Source of the DNA: Dyadobacter flavalbus
Lineage (GTDB): Bacteria > Bacteroidota > Bacteroidia > Cytophagales > Spirosomataceae
DNA length: 64,000 nt
Direction of reading: 5' to 3'
Assembly (NCBI RefSeq): GCF_006149045.1
Contig: NZ_VBSN01000027.1
Span: forward strand, 806,001-870,000
Shown here piece by piece: positions 1-9,777 of this stretch. Both the position numbers and the translations under genes were made by a program. The notes beneath the pieces were generated by a model. That model ran no database searches. It saw nothing but the letters and a program-made list of their open reading frames with translations, and was not told the origin of the DNA. Positions within the stretch are counted from its first letter, which is position 1, and each line of letters begins with the position of its first letter.

Positions 1-279
1 CGGAAATGCAAACGTTCTGCGGTGATGCCTGGCAAGGTCCTGCAATGCTGCGAGCACATTTTCCACGAGCAGAAAGCGCGGGCCGGCGACTGTTTCGGGA
101 TTGTCCACAACGGCATAAGCCGCGCCTTTCTGCAATGCTTCCTGCGCATACAGGTTGCCATCGAATTTGTCGCCTTTCAGCGCAAAAAACAGGCCGCCTT
201 CACTGATCTGACGTGTATCCGTGCAGATTCCGGCGCCGGCTTTAAATATGTCATAAAGCGTTTCTGTAGAAGTATACAT
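1..279 (-). CDS. murF: MurF N-terminus, partial (UDP-MurNAc-tripeptide:D-Ala-D-Ala ligase)
   Basis: This is the first 93 codons of a minus-strand gene that runs off the left edge of the window. The ATG is at 279-277. The translation begins MYTSTETLYDIFKAG and contains CTDTRQISEGGLFFALKGD, the DSR-type segment with a small patch of Gly and Phe that is typical of the uridine-diphosphate-binding N-terminal domain of Mur ligases, followed by FDGNLYAQEALQKGA. In the family, MurF adds D-Ala-D-Ala to UDP-MurNAc-tripeptide in the cytoplasm, using ATP. The ATP-binding domain lies outside the window, so catalytic residues cannot be checked. MurE has a similar first domain, but FDGNLYAQEAL fits MurF better. 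Confidence 0.82.
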   Translation of the reverse strand, partial: MYTSTETLYDIFKAGAGICTDTRQISEGGLFFALKGDKFDGNLYAQEALQKGAAYAVVDNPETVAGPRFLLVENVLAALQDLARHHRRTFAFP

Positions 280-384
280 GAATTAGAAGTTCAATATAAA
301 GATATAAGTGCTTATTTCGTTACGTTTAAGAAGCATAAGTTACAAGCCTGTAAACCTGCAAAACTAATGGATTATTCCTCAACG

Positions 385-2634
385 ATGCGAACCAAATATA
401 CCTTCTGTATTTTCTTTGTTCTTTACTTCATGACCGTTTCGGGCGCACGTTCGCAGCAGATCTGGTTCAAAATGGATACAGTTACGACGCTTTCGGCCAA
501 TAATAAAAAACTGATCAATCCATGGGCCGGCGGGCTGAATGCTTCCCAGTATCAGAAAATGCATCTGGATAACGATGCGGATGAAGATCTGGTTGTTTAT
601 GACCGTACCAACAGCAAAGTCACTACTTTTCTGGCAGCCGCTGATCCCGCCGGTTCCGGAAAAAAAGTATTCGTGCATGCGCCGTATTATGAGTCCCTGT
701 TTCCGCATATGGACAACTGGATGATTCTGGCAGATTACAACGGAGATGGATTGAAAGATCTTTTCGGCAGCAATCCGTTTGGCATCAGCGTTTACAAGCA
801 GGTAAAAACAGGAAATGCGTGGCATTGGGAACTCATGGAAGATGCGATTTATACACGCGGTTATAATTCAAATATCAATCTGCAGGTTTACGGAACGGAT
901 ATTCCGGGAATTACAGACATTGATGACGACGGCGATCTTGACCTGCTTACTTTTGATTCTCAGGGAACAATCATTGAGTTGCACCAGAATCTGAGCATGG
1001 AAAAGTTCGGCGTTCCGGATAGTCTGGGAAATGAAGAAAATACGGTTTTCAGAAGAAACGGCGAATGCTGGGGAAATTTACGAAAAGGCAATAATGAGGA
1101 TTTTATTTTCGGATTTGATTGCGGCGTCACCGATAGTGAAGGCGGGCGCGTCATGCATGCAGGCAATTCCATCTTGCTGAACGACCTGAACGGAGACGGC
1201 AAAAAAGACCTGCTCGTTGGCCATGTCAGCAATGAACACATTTCTTTTCTCACCAATTCAGCTTCCGGCTTGATTGCCGATTTTACAGCTTACACCAATT
1301 CCTATCCGCAGACAGATCCGGTTTTAATGCATATTTTCCCGGCTGCTTACATGGAAGACGTGGATTTTGACAGTGTAAAAGATTTGCTGGTTGCACCGAA
1401 TGTTTCCTCCAATGACGGGAACTTGACCGATTTCAGATCTTCCGGCTGGTTTTACCACAATGCGGGCACAAACGTAAAGCCCGATTTCAAATTACAGCAG
1501 AAAAACTTTCTTCAGGATCAGATGATTGATGTGGGGGAAAATGCCGCACCGACGTTTTTTGATGTGGACGGCGACGGCGATATGGATATGGTGATTGGAA
1601 CCGGCGGCATGCCGGGCGATGCAGGGTTCAGAGGAAGTTTGTGGTTTCTGGAAAATACCGGAACCGCAGCCATGCCGGCGTTTAACCTTGCAACTGAAAA
1701 TTACCTGAATATCACCGCCGCATTGGCCGTTTACAACCTGAAACCGCAATGGGCTGATTTTAACGGAGACGGCATTACCGATCTAGGATTTGCGGCGACT
1801 TCGCCTGCCAGTCAGAAGCTGGAATATCGCTACATTCCCAACAAGGCCGCTGCTGGCGCTGCTCCACAGTTCAATATTGCTGATGCAGTAACCATTGCTT
1901 TGCCGTCAGACGTGCAGATCGGCGATTCACCCTACTTTTATGACGGCGATGGCGACGGCGATCTGGACCTGCTCCTGGGAAAGCCGCAGGGAAATATTTA
2001 TTATTATACAAATTCAGGAAATAGCAAGCAATTTACTTTTAACCTTGAAACAAACGCATTTGCAGGCGTCGGCAATAATGATTTTACAGGCGGTTCGCCG
2101 CAGTTTGCTGTAATGGATTTTGATCTGGACGGACAGCCGGATCTGCTTACAGCTGATAATAGCGGAACAATCCGCATTTTTCACGGCGCAGCCTGGGGTA
2201 AATGGACCCAAAGAGAAAGCCTGCTTGTGGCCGGCAACGGCAAAGCTACTGCGCCTGTATTCGGGAATTACCTTGCCGTTGCTGCGGGTGATTATAACGG
2301 GGACAGAAAAACGGATCTTGCCATCGGGAACAATGCCGGGGGCATAAGGCTGCTGACCAATGTTCTGCCGATTACGGTAACAGGAACAGAGCCGCCTCAA
2401 AGCATTGATTTTAAGGTATATCCCAATCCGGTAGCTGATTATGTGAGCGTACATTCTTCCCAAGGCGGATCTTTGCGCATACTGGCTGCCAACGGCAAGC
2501 CGGTGCTTGAAAACCTGAATGTAAAAGCAAACAAGACAGCGGAAATCTCTACTTTAAACTGGCCGGCAGGACTTTATTTACTGGAACTGGAAAATGGCAG
2601 CAGCCGGAATGTGAAGAAGATAGTTGTTCGCTAA
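385..2634 (+). CDS. Secreted FG-GAP/VCBS repeat protein with T9SS sorting domain
   Basis: This 749-residue protein has a signal peptide at residues 1-25 (MRTKYTFCIFFVLYFMTVSG). About eight FG-GAP/VCBS calcium-binding motifs follow, including DYNGDGLKD, DIDDDGDLDL, DLNGDGKKDL, DVDGDGDMDM, DFNGDGITDL and DGDGDGDLDLL, which suggests a beta-propeller. The last ~80 residues (FKVYPNPVADYVSV ... GLYLLELENGSSRNVKKIVVR) form a type A T9SS C-terminal sorting domain. The protein is therefore predicted to cross the outer membrane and be surface-anchored or released. The ATG at 385 is chosen because it begins a good signal peptide; an ATG at 367 would add six residues, and the open frame upstream runs through the murF leader on the other strand. 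The ligand is unknown. Confidence 0.85.
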   Translation: MRTKYTFCIFFVLYFMTVSGARSQQIWFKMDTVTTLSANNKKLINPWAGGLNASQYQKMHLDNDADEDLVVYDRTNSKVTTFLAAADPAGSGKKVFVHAPYYESLFPHMDNWMILADYNGDGLKDLFGSNPFGISVYKQVKTGNAWHWELMEDAIYTRGYNSNINLQVYGTDIPGITDIDDDGDLDLLTFDSQGTIIELHQNLSMEKFGVPDSLGNEENTVFRRNGECWGNLRKGNNEDFIFGFDCGVTDSEGGRVMHAGNSILLNDLNGDGKKDLLVGHVSNEHISFLTNSASGLIADFTAYTNSYPQTDPVLMHIFPAAYMEDVDFDSVKDLLVAPNVSSNDGNLTDFRSSGWFYHNAGTNVKPDFKLQQKNFLQDQMIDVGENAAPTFFDVDGDGDMDMVIGTGGMPGDAGFRGSLWFLENTGTAAMPAFNLATENYLNITAALAVYNLKPQWADFNGDGITDLGFAATSPASQKLEYRYIPNKAAAGAAPQFNIADAVTIALPSDVQIGDSPYFYDGDGDGDLDLLLGKPQGNIYYYTNSGNSKQFTFNLETNAFAGVGNNDFTGGSPQFAVMDFDLDGQPDLLTADNSGTIRIFHGAAWGKWTQRESLLVAGNGKATAPVFGNYLAVAAGDYNGDRKTDLAIGNNAGGIRLLTNVLPITVTGTEPPQSIDFKVYPNPVADYVSVHSSQGGSLRILAANGKPVLENLNVKANKTAEISTLNWPAGLYLLELENGSSRNVKKIVVR

Positions 2635-2686
2635 ATTGCCTTTTTTAATGATCTGACTGCATTTGGAAGGCAATTTTATTGAGTAG
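2633..2686. terminator. Possible stem-loop after the FG-GAP gene
   Basis: A 10-bp inverted repeat, AAATTGCCTT / AAGGCAATTT, begins inside the stop codon of the FG-GAP gene and encloses a 34-base loop. It is followed by TATTG rather than a clean T-tract. The long loop makes it a weak terminator candidate. Confidence 0.35.
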
Positions 2687-2728
2687 ATACCTTTTGATTT
2701 TAGCTTAAAAGTATAAAATCCTGTCTTC

Positions 2729-3811
2729 ATGCAAGCTCTTCTAGGTGTTATTTTTCATTTTATCGGCGGTTTTGCTTCCGGTAGTTTCTATATTCCCTAC
2801 AAACAGGTTAAAGGCTGGGCCTGGGAGTCATACTGGATTGTAGGCGGGCTTTTTTCATGGCTTATTGTGCCGCCGCTTGCTGCTTACCTCACCATTCCGG
2901 ATTTTACAGAAATCATAGCCCATACCAACGACGGAGTTCTCTTCATTACTTATCTGTTTGGTGTTTTATGGGGAATCGGAGGACTTACTTACGGGCTTGG
3001 CGTCCGTTATCTGGGCGTTTCTCTCGGCAGCTCCATTATTCTGGGACTTTGTTCGGTTTTCGGGGCGCTTATACCTTCGGTTTATTATCAATATGCTCCA
3101 AAGCCTGGAAAAGACACGATTTCGGATTTAATTACCAATAGCTGGGGCCAGATGGTTCTGCTTGGCCTGCTCGTTTGTGTGATCGGGATTGTCATCTGCG
3201 GGAAAGCGGGTGCAATGAAAGAAAACGACCTTAAAAAAAGCGGTTACATGCCGGACGACAAGACAGAGTTCAAGATCGGGCTGGGTCTTACGGTTTCCAT
3301 TATTTCGGGTATTCTCAGCGCATGTTTCGCCTTCGGGATTGATGCCGGCAAGATTATGGCGGAAGATGCAAACGAGCTGTGGAAAGCCATGAATCCGGGT
3401 CAGGGCGAATTTTTATTCCAGAACAACGTCACTTACGTTATCATTCTTTTAGGCGGACTTACAACCAATCTGATCTGGTGCATGATCCTGAATGCACGCA
3501 ACAAGACTTTCAGCAACTATACCGACAGCAGCACGCCTTTGCTGAACAATTATATTTTTTCTGCCCTGGCCGGAACAACGTGGTTTATGCAGTTTTTCTT
3601 TTACGGAATGGGCGAAAGCAAACTTGGAAACGGGCCGAGCTCGTGGATTCTGCATATGGCATTCATTATTCTGGTCGCCAATTCCTGGGGATTGATCCTG
3701 AAAGAATGGAACGGGATCAGCAGGAAAACACTCCGGACGATCATCATCGGAATTCTGGTCATTGTGCTTTCCGTACTGATTGTCGGCTATGGAAATTACT
3801 TGCGCGAGTGA
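2729..3811 (+). CDS. RhaT-type sugar:proton symporter
   Basis: This 360-residue integral membrane protein has about ten hydrophobic segments. The pattern ALLGVIFHFIGGFASGSFYIPYK at the N-terminus, GIGGLTYGLGVRYLGVSLG, and a paired second half with TWFMQFFFYGMGESKLG match the L-rhamnose:H+ symporter family of the drug/metabolite transporter superfamily. The family imports a 6-deoxy or related sugar across the inner membrane with protons. Substrate cannot be read from sequence: there are no rha catabolic genes in the window. A secreted VCBS protein and a sugar epimerase follow on the same strand, so a small sugar-use cassette is plausible. Length is normal for the family. Confidence 0.8.
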   Translation: MQALLGVIFHFIGGFASGSFYIPYKQVKGWAWESYWIVGGLFSWLIVPPLAAYLTIPDFTEIIAHTNDGVLFITYLFGVLWGIGGLTYGLGVRYLGVSLGSSIILGLCSVFGALIPSVYYQYAPKPGKDTISDLITNSWGQMVLLGLLVCVIGIVICGKAGAMKENDLKKSGYMPDDKTEFKIGLGLTVSIISGILSACFAFGIDAGKIMAEDANELWKAMNPGQGEFLFQNNVTYVIILLGGLTTNLIWCMILNARNKTFSNYTDSSTPLLNNYIFSALAGTTWFMQFFFYGMGESKLGNGPSSWILHMAFIILVANSWGLILKEWNGISRKTLRTIIIGILVIVLSVLIVGYGNYLRE

Positions 3812-3964
3812 TTTTCAGTAAATAGGATAATTTGACAAGTAATTTCCGGAAATCAGTTGAAATTACCCGTTTTTACAATTTGTTTTTCATTGCATATAAC
3901 TATTCCTGAGAGCTTGAAGCCAATTGCCAACAGCTGTTTGATAAATTCTTAAACCTTTTACCCG

Positions 3965-5170
3965 ATGAAAAAAATGCATAGTCAAATAAAGGTGCTTTGT
4001 TTGTTGCCACTTGTGTTCCTGGGCATGCAGACGGTTCAGGCACAATCCAGACAGAAAAAAGGAAAAGAAGTCACATTTAAAAAGCAGGAGCTTACCACAA
4101 AATTCATTTCCGAAGGCGCGGCATTTGGGGATGTGAACAAGGACGGAAAAAAAGATGTGCTCGCCGGCGCTTACTGGTTTGAAGCACCCGACTGGAAAGC
4201 ACACGAACTGGCCAAACCCGATTCCTTCATCGTAAACGGAAGTTATAGCGATTCTTTTCTGGATTTTGCCATGGATGTAAATCAGGACGGCTGGATTGAT
4301 CTGATCCGTATTGACTGGCCGGGAAAAGCGGCGGTATGGCATGAAAATCCACAAGGCAAGCCGGGTTATTGGCCAACGCATGTCATTCATTCGTCCGTAG
4401 GAAACGAGTCTCCGCAATTTGTGGATATGGACGGCGACAACCGGCTGGATCTGTTATGCAACGATCCGACGGCCAAAAAGGTAATCTGGCTGAAATGCCC
4501 TTCCAGAAAAGGCGAAACGGAATGGGAAAAATACATCATCAGCAACGATGAGAAAAATGCAACGCATATGTACACGCACGGCATCGGTTACGGCGACATC
4601 AATGGCGACGGCAGGAAAGATGTATTGGTCAAATCGGGCTGGTGGGAAGGCCCGAAAGAAGGCCCGGCAAAGCACCCCAAAGATGCAGACTGGACTTTTC
4701 ATCCCGCAGATCTTGGCGAGGATTGTTCGCAGATGTACGTTATGGACCTGAATGGCGACGGCCTGAACGACGTGCTGAGTGCATCCGCGCATAATTACGG
4801 CATATGGTGGCATGAGCAGGGAAAAGACAATGACGGAAAAGAAACCTGGAAGCACCACGAAATTGACAAGACCTTTTCTCAGACACACGGCCTGGCTCTG
4901 GCGGATATCAACGGGGACGGAAACATGGATTTTGTTACCGGAAAAAGATATTTTGCGCACAACGGCAACGACCCGGGCGAATTTGAGCCTGCTGTGATCT
5001 GCTGGTATGAGTACAAGCCGGGAAAAACGCCCGAGTGGATCAAACATGAAATTGACAATGATTCCGGCGTCGGGCTGCACGTTACTGTGGAAGACATCAA
5101 TAATGACAAGCTTCCGGATATAGTGACGGGAAATAAAAAAGGAGTGCGGATTTTTACACAACAAAAATGA
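3965..5170 (+). CDS. Secreted VCBS/FG-GAP repeat protein
   Basis: This 401-residue protein has a signal peptide ending near QTVQAQ (residue ~27). Repeated calcium-binding loops include DVNKDGKKDVLAG, DVNQDGWIDL, DMDGDNRLDLL, DINGDGRKDVLV, DLNGDGLNDVL, DINGDGNMDFVTG and DINNDKLPDIVTG, spaced as blades of a beta-propeller. Aromatic Trp-rich strands (GAYWFEAPDW, SGWWEGP, IWWHEQG) alternate with them. There is no T9SS sorting domain, so it is predicted to remain periplasmic or leave by another route. It is 42 bases upstream of the sugar epimerase gene and probably co-transcribed with it. It resembles 28811-29980 in design. Molecular function is unknown. Confidence 0.8.
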   Translation: MKKMHSQIKVLCLLPLVFLGMQTVQAQSRQKKGKEVTFKKQELTTKFISEGAAFGDVNKDGKKDVLAGAYWFEAPDWKAHELAKPDSFIVNGSYSDSFLDFAMDVNQDGWIDLIRIDWPGKAAVWHENPQGKPGYWPTHVIHSSVGNESPQFVDMDGDNRLDLLCNDPTAKKVIWLKCPSRKGETEWEKYIISNDEKNATHMYTHGIGYGDINGDGRKDVLVKSGWWEGPKEGPAKHPKDADWTFHPADLGEDCSQMYVMDLNGDGLNDVLSASAHNYGIWWHEQGKDNDGKETWKHHEIDKTFSQTHGLALADINGDGNMDFVTGKRYFAHNGNDPGEFEPAVICWYEYKPGKTPEWIKHEIDNDSGVGLHVTVEDINNDKLPDIVTGNKKGVRIFTQQK

Positions 5171-5212
5171 ATTGTGTTTGTGCAACGGCAATAATCTGTT
5201 AAATCCAAAGGA

Positions 5213-6058
5213 ATGAAATTCGGCATCAACACGTACCTGTTTTCTTCACCGTTTACAAACGAAAGCATTTCCTATTTTCCACTTTTTAAAAAATGGGGCT
5301 TTGACTTTGTTGAAATTGCATTGGAAGATCCGGCAAACATTGATCCCGAGCTCGTCAGAAAAGCGTTGGATGATAACCAACTGGAATGCCGTTCTGTATG
5401 TGCGGCAACCGGCCCGGGCCGTGACCTGCGCGGCAACCGCAAGGAACAGATTACTTCTATGGAGTACGTTCAGGAACTGATCAATATTGCGCCGGTTCTG
5501 GGCAGCAGCCTTGTTGCCGGGCCTATCTATTCAGCGGTCGGAAGGGCAGATCTGGTTCCGGAAGAAAAGAAATCAAGACAATGGAACCTGGTGGTTGAAA
5601 ACCTGAAATCACTGACTTCCTATGCAGAAAAACAAAAGGTGAAACTGGCCATTGAGCCGCTGAACCGCTATGAAACCGATTTTATCAACACCTGCGATCA
5701 GGCGCTTCAACTGATTCAGGATGTCGGAAGCGATGCTTTGTTCGTGCATCTGGATTCCTTCCATATGAATCTGGAAGAAAAAGATCCGGCGCTGGCTATC
5801 AAAAAAGCAGGCAGAAAACTGGCTTTACTGCATGCGTCGGGCAGCGACAGAGGAACGCCCGGCGGCGATCAGATCAACTGGGAACGGATTTTTGCAGCAT
5901 TGGACAACATAAATTATCAGGGAGATATTGTCATTGAATCTTTTACGCCGGATGTCAAGATCATCGCAAAAGCAGCTTCCATCTGGCGAAAAATAGAACC
6001 TTCAAAGGAAGCCATTGCAATCGACGGCCTGAACTTCCTTCGATCGCTTGCATTCTGA
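5213..6058 (+). CDS. Sugar phosphate isomerase/epimerase (xylose isomerase-like TIM barrel)
   Basis: This 281-residue protein has the layout of D-psicose/D-tagatose 3-epimerases. Putative metal ligands can be placed at Glu148 (AIEPLNRYETDF), Asp181 and His184 (HLDSFHMN), His207 (LLHASGSDRGTPG) and Glu242 (IVIESF). The SDRGTPGGDQINW stretch after the third ligand is a family hallmark. It probably acts in the cytoplasm on a ketose or related sugar; the exact substrate is not determinable. It follows the VCBS gene at 3965 and lies downstream of the RhaT-type transporter, which supports a role in sugar processing. Confidence 0.78.
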   Translation: MKFGINTYLFSSPFTNESISYFPLFKKWGFDFVEIALEDPANIDPELVRKALDDNQLECRSVCAATGPGRDLRGNRKEQITSMEYVQELINIAPVLGSSLVAGPIYSAVGRADLVPEEKKSRQWNLVVENLKSLTSYAEKQKVKLAIEPLNRYETDFINTCDQALQLIQDVGSDALFVHLDSFHMNLEEKDPALAIKKAGRKLALLHASGSDRGTPGGDQINWERIFAALDNINYQGDIVIESFTPDVKIIAKAASIWRKIEPSKEAIAIDGLNFLRSLAF

Positions 6059-6222
6059 CAGATCTTTTTTCTGTTCATTACAACTATGAAAATCTTGTCG
6101 GGTCCAGCTTTTCCCAACAATATAACAGAACACAAAGCTTGGCAGGGAACTTTCGGAAACAAGGTATTTAAGCAAAATATACCTATCTTAAATTTGGGTA
6201 TTATTGTAAAAATAAAATCGGA

Positions 6223-6816
6223 ATGACAATAAACACACTTGAACAACTGGATGTCAGCAAGCAATATTCATATGCTGATTATTTGAAATGGCATTTTAAA
6301 GAGCGTCTTGAACTGATACGGGGCTATATATTCAAGATGTCACCAGCCCCGTCGAGGCGGCATCAGTCCATTGTATGGAACCTGAATGGAATAATATGGA
6401 ATTATCTAAAGAAAATGCCTTGTCAGGCGTATTCTGCGCCTTTTGATGTACGTTTGCCGATCCGGGATAAAAGGAGCAATCAGGAAATTACGACCGTTTT
6501 ACAGCCGGACATTTGCGTGATCTGTGACATTTCAAAGCTGGACGACCAAGGCTGTGTTGGTGCGCCGGACCTGGTTATTGAGGTGCTTTCTCCCGGAAAT
6601 TCCAATAAGGAGATGAAGTATAAATATGACGTTTATGAAGAAAGTGGCGTCCGGGAATACTGGGTTGTTTATCCAGATTATGAACATTTTCTGATTTTCA
6701 CATTAAACGAATCGGGGAAATTTGTAGGGCAGCACCCAAAAGTGAACGGAGACGTTTTGAAATCTGCAATATTCCCGGATTTGATTATAGACTTGTCCGA
6801 AGTATTTACAGATTAA
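6223..6816 (+). CDS. Uma2-family PD-(D/E)XK nuclease-like protein
   Basis: This 197-residue protein matches the Uma2 (DUF820) family of restriction-endonuclease-like folds. The typical motifs are present: QPDICVICD (Asp96), GAPDLVIEVLSPGN (Asp116, Glu120), then KYKYDVYEESGVREYWVVYP with candidate Lys around 132-134. The family is often multi-copy in Cytophagales and cyanobacteria, and its biological role is poorly defined. It stands alone, 164 bases after the epimerase, and is followed by a strong bidirectional stem-loop. Confidence 0.8.
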   Translation: MTINTLEQLDVSKQYSYADYLKWHFKERLELIRGYIFKMSPAPSRRHQSIVWNLNGIIWNYLKKMPCQAYSAPFDVRLPIRDKRSNQEITTVLQPDICVICDISKLDDQGCVGAPDLVIEVLSPGNSNKEMKYKYDVYEESGVREYWVVYPDYEHFLIFTLNESGKFVGQHPKVNGDVLKSAIFPDLIIDLSEVFTD

Positions 6817-6844
6817 TGGCGCCAGTGATTTCCGGCGCCATTAA
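6813..6844. terminator. Bidirectional terminator hairpin
   Basis: A perfect 11-bp stem, TTAATGGCGCC / GGCGCCATTAA, has a 10-base loop. It sits between the convergent Uma2-like gene (it overlaps that gene's stop codon) and the TonB receptor gene ending at 6853. Confidence 0.7.
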
Positions 6845-6852
6845 TTACAGTT

Positions 6853-9777
6853 TTAATTCAATAACCCGTCAAATGTAAGTGCAACGTAGTACAAGCCACC
6901 CAATGTCGGGCCGCCGGCATACTGTATATAATTTCTGTTGAAGATGTTGCTGCCGCCTACTTTGATATTTGCTTTTATCTGCGGCACCTTGTAAGTAACC
7001 TGTGCGTCAAAGGTATGGATTTCAGGAACTTCGCCGTTTACAAGGGGACTTTCCCACATAAAAGCCTGCTGCCATCTGTAAACCACGCTGAACCCAAGAT
7101 TCTTCACAATCTGGCGGTTTCCAAACTGAACGTTGGCCGTCCATTCCGGCGTATTAAAGCCGGTTACAAATATATCCGTAGTCGCATTGGACTTGATTTT
7201 GTTAAAGCTTGTATTTCCTGAAATTGTAAAGTTCTTATAAAAATTGTAAGTCAGGCCAAGTGCCGAGCCGTAATTTCTATATTGGTTTTTTGCATTCGTA
7301 TAAACCCGGTAACGATCCTGTCCTGCATCGCGGTTTGCATCCAGCATGGCAAGCACTGCGGCATCCGAGCCAACTGTTTGTCCGCGCGGAACATCCACTT
7401 GTACCTGGCCGAGAAAACCGTCGTAAGTATTGGTATAAGCGTCAAAGTCCAAAACCAGCGTATTGTTCAGGAAAACACTTTTGTACCCGAACTCGTAAGA
7501 ATGAATCTGCTCCGGACGGCCTTTGTCAAGCTGTGCTTTTACGAGTAAGTTCCGGTTTGCAAGCGCTGCATCGTTACGGTTTGCACCGGCTGCAACCGCC
7601 GCATTGACAGCCGCATTAAAAATAACGCCGGATGCTCTTGTATAGCTGTTATCCAGATACCCCAGACCTTCATTGATATACGATAAGCTGCCGACACGCT
7701 TTACACGGCCATTGTTTACGTAAGAAAGTGCTTCAAACAATCCCGGAAAACGGTAACCCTGCTGATAGGTAAAACGGAAATTGTTGTTCGGAGTAGGGGA
7801 GTAAACGGCTGCAAGGCGCGGCGTCAGCTTAGGGTCAAATTCAGGATTGTAATCATACCGCAATGAACCGAACAATTTCAGTCTGTCCTTAAAGAACTGC
7901 TTTGTAACCTGTGCAAAAGCGCCTACTTTTTTATAATTGATCTTGTCACCAAATGTGCCGTCTTCAAGCTGTTTGCCACGATCTGCAATCGGTCTGGAAA
8001 AATCGACAAACGTATTGCCGTCAGGAGTAATGCTGTAATTTCTTGCATCACCACCGATCAGCAGGTCAAAGTATTTGGTGTATTTGGAAAGATCCCATTG
8101 TCCTTCAATGTGATACAAATGGCTTTTCTGAATCAGAGCTGCACCGCCGGAAGCCGGAGCATCCGGAATTGTAGACGATTTGATATCCCAGTTATTAATG
8201 CTGCGGATCAATGCTTTCTGATCTTCAAATGCCTTTGTGCCCGGAACTGCGCGGTTCGCATCGGCAACGCCACGCGCATACTGCGTTGCAGCGGCAAGAT
8301 TTGCATCCGTGAGCGCGCCGCCATTTTGTTCGGCATACGTGTTCAATGCTGTTTTGTACGCAGCTCCCCACGTACTTCCGCTTCCGCCTGTGGACAAGTC
8401 CATATTATCCGCAAGCGGCTTCACATTGAAAGAATCGCCTGAATTCTCCGATGAAATGTAAGCCCTTACCAGAAAGTTACTGCCTTTCAGGTCCAGTTTA
8501 TGGTTTTGAACAATTACATTGTCCAGCTGTATTTTGTTTCCGCGCTGAAAAACGCCGTCCATTTTACCCACTCTGTAACTATATGAAATTTCCGCCTGAT
8601 CGCTTAGTCTGTAATGCAAAGCTGCATCAAATTTCAGGTTGTCCACATGCGGGCTGATCAGGTCTTTTTCCCAGTATCCGGTGCGGGCAACATTCAGCGT
8701 TTGATTGGCCTTTCCGTTGATGGTCAATCCGCTTACCGAAACCGTATTACTTCCGGCCAGTACATCGTCACCGTATTTGTTCCAGCCGTCAAAAGCCACG
8801 TTGTTGGCTCCGTTCAGCGACGGAAAGCTCGGGTTGGCACTTTTGAGATTGTTCGGGTTTTGATCCAGTCTTGTATCGGCAAGCCAGTCCGTACCTTTCA
8901 TGTAACCGAAATTCAGCTTGAAGGCAATTTTGTTGTTAAATGCTTTGGCATAGCGAATGGCCGTTTCGGTCAGGATACTTGCATCACGGCCGGTTCCGCC
9001 CACATGGTTTACACCCGTTTTCTGATAAACGCTTAAACCTTGGTAAAAAAAAGGACTTTTGGTTAAAAGGTTCGACATTCCATTGATTGCATTCAAACCA
9101 TAAAGAGCGGAAGCTGCTCCCGGTGTAATTTCAACACTGGCAATATCCAGTTCGGTAGGCCCGATGGAGTTCCCGAGCGGAACGCCGAGTGTAGCTGCCT
9201 GCATGTCAATACCGTCAACAAGCTGCATAAACCGGTAATTGCTGGGAATGTTGAAACCGCGTGTGTTGGGGATTTTAAAGGTGAGGCTGGATGTTGTCAT
9301 CTGCACGCCTTTAACGTTTTCGAGTGCATCGTAAAAGGAAGGAGAAGGAGATTCGCGTATGGCACGGATATCCAGTTTGGCAATAGCAACCGGTGATTTC
9401 AGGATGCTTTCTTCTACTCTGGAAGCGGTAACCACTATTTCCTGAGCAAGTTGCGTTTGTGTTACAAGTTCCACATTCAGGTTGGAGCCGGGGCCTGTAA
9501 CTTCAAATTCCTGCGTCTGGAAACCAACGCTTGAAACAATAATCGTAAACGGATACTTGGCTTTGGACCTTAATTTGAAGCTTCCGTCGGTTTCCGTTGT
9601 TGTTCCGGTTACCGTTCCTTTTATAAGAACACTGACGCCGGGAAGGGAAGTTTTATCGTTCTTGTCTACGATTTTACCGGATATTTCAATAAAGTTATTT
9701 CCTTGGGAAAATGATAAAACAGGAAGAAGTAAAAGAACGAGGACGAAAAGATTCCTTGCAGTAAAATTGGCTTTCAT
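6853..9777 (-). CDS. TonB-dependent outer membrane receptor
   Basis: This 974-residue protein has a signal peptide (MKANFTARNLFVLVLLLLPVLSFSQ). A carboxypeptidase-regulatory-like domain follows at ~30-110 (ISGKIVDKNDKTSLPGVSVLIKGT), then a TonB-box-like EIVVTASRVEES, a plug domain (TRGFNIPSNYRFMQLVDGIDM, IEITPGAASALYGLNAINGMSN-type core) and a large beta-barrel ending in Asn after YYVALTFDGLL. It imports a substrate across the outer membrane using TonB energy. No SusD-like partner lies next to it, so it is not a standard glycan SusCD pair; siderophore or other cargo is possible. The gene is monocistronic, bounded by a hairpin at 6813 and a 243-base upstream gap. Confidence 0.88.
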   Translation of the reverse strand: MKANFTARNLFVLVLLLLPVLSFSQGNNFIEISGKIVDKNDKTSLPGVSVLIKGTVTGTTTETDGSFKLRSKAKYPFTIIVSSVGFQTQEFEVTGPGSNLNVELVTQTQLAQEIVVTASRVEESILKSPVAIAKLDIRAIRESPSPSFYDALENVKGVQMTTSSLTFKIPNTRGFNIPSNYRFMQLVDGIDMQAATLGVPLGNSIGPTELDIASVEITPGAASALYGLNAINGMSNLLTKSPFFYQGLSVYQKTGVNHVGGTGRDASILTETAIRYAKAFNNKIAFKLNFGYMKGTDWLADTRLDQNPNNLKSANPSFPSLNGANNVAFDGWNKYGDDVLAGSNTVSVSGLTINGKANQTLNVARTGYWEKDLISPHVDNLKFDAALHYRLSDQAEISYSYRVGKMDGVFQRGNKIQLDNVIVQNHKLDLKGSNFLVRAYISSENSGDSFNVKPLADNMDLSTGGSGSTWGAAYKTALNTYAEQNGGALTDANLAAATQYARGVADANRAVPGTKAFEDQKALIRSINNWDIKSSTIPDAPASGGAALIQKSHLYHIEGQWDLSKYTKYFDLLIGGDARNYSITPDGNTFVDFSRPIADRGKQLEDGTFGDKINYKKVGAFAQVTKQFFKDRLKLFGSLRYDYNPEFDPKLTPRLAAVYSPTPNNNFRFTYQQGYRFPGLFEALSYVNNGRVKRVGSLSYINEGLGYLDNSYTRASGVIFNAAVNAAVAAGANRNDAALANRNLLVKAQLDKGRPEQIHSYEFGYKSVFLNNTLVLDFDAYTNTYDGFLGQVQVDVPRGQTVGSDAAVLAMLDANRDAGQDRYRVYTNAKNQYRNYGSALGLTYNFYKNFTISGNTSFNKIKSNATTDIFVTGFNTPEWTANVQFGNRQIVKNLGFSVVYRWQQAFMWESPLVNGEVPEIHTFDAQVTYKVPQIKANIKVGGSNIFNRNYIQYAGGPTLGGLYYVALTFDGLLN

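Noticed and set aside
22..384. Upstream extension of the FG-GAP protein to position 22
   Set aside because: The extension runs over the murF 5' region on the opposite strand, and a clean signal peptide begins at 385.
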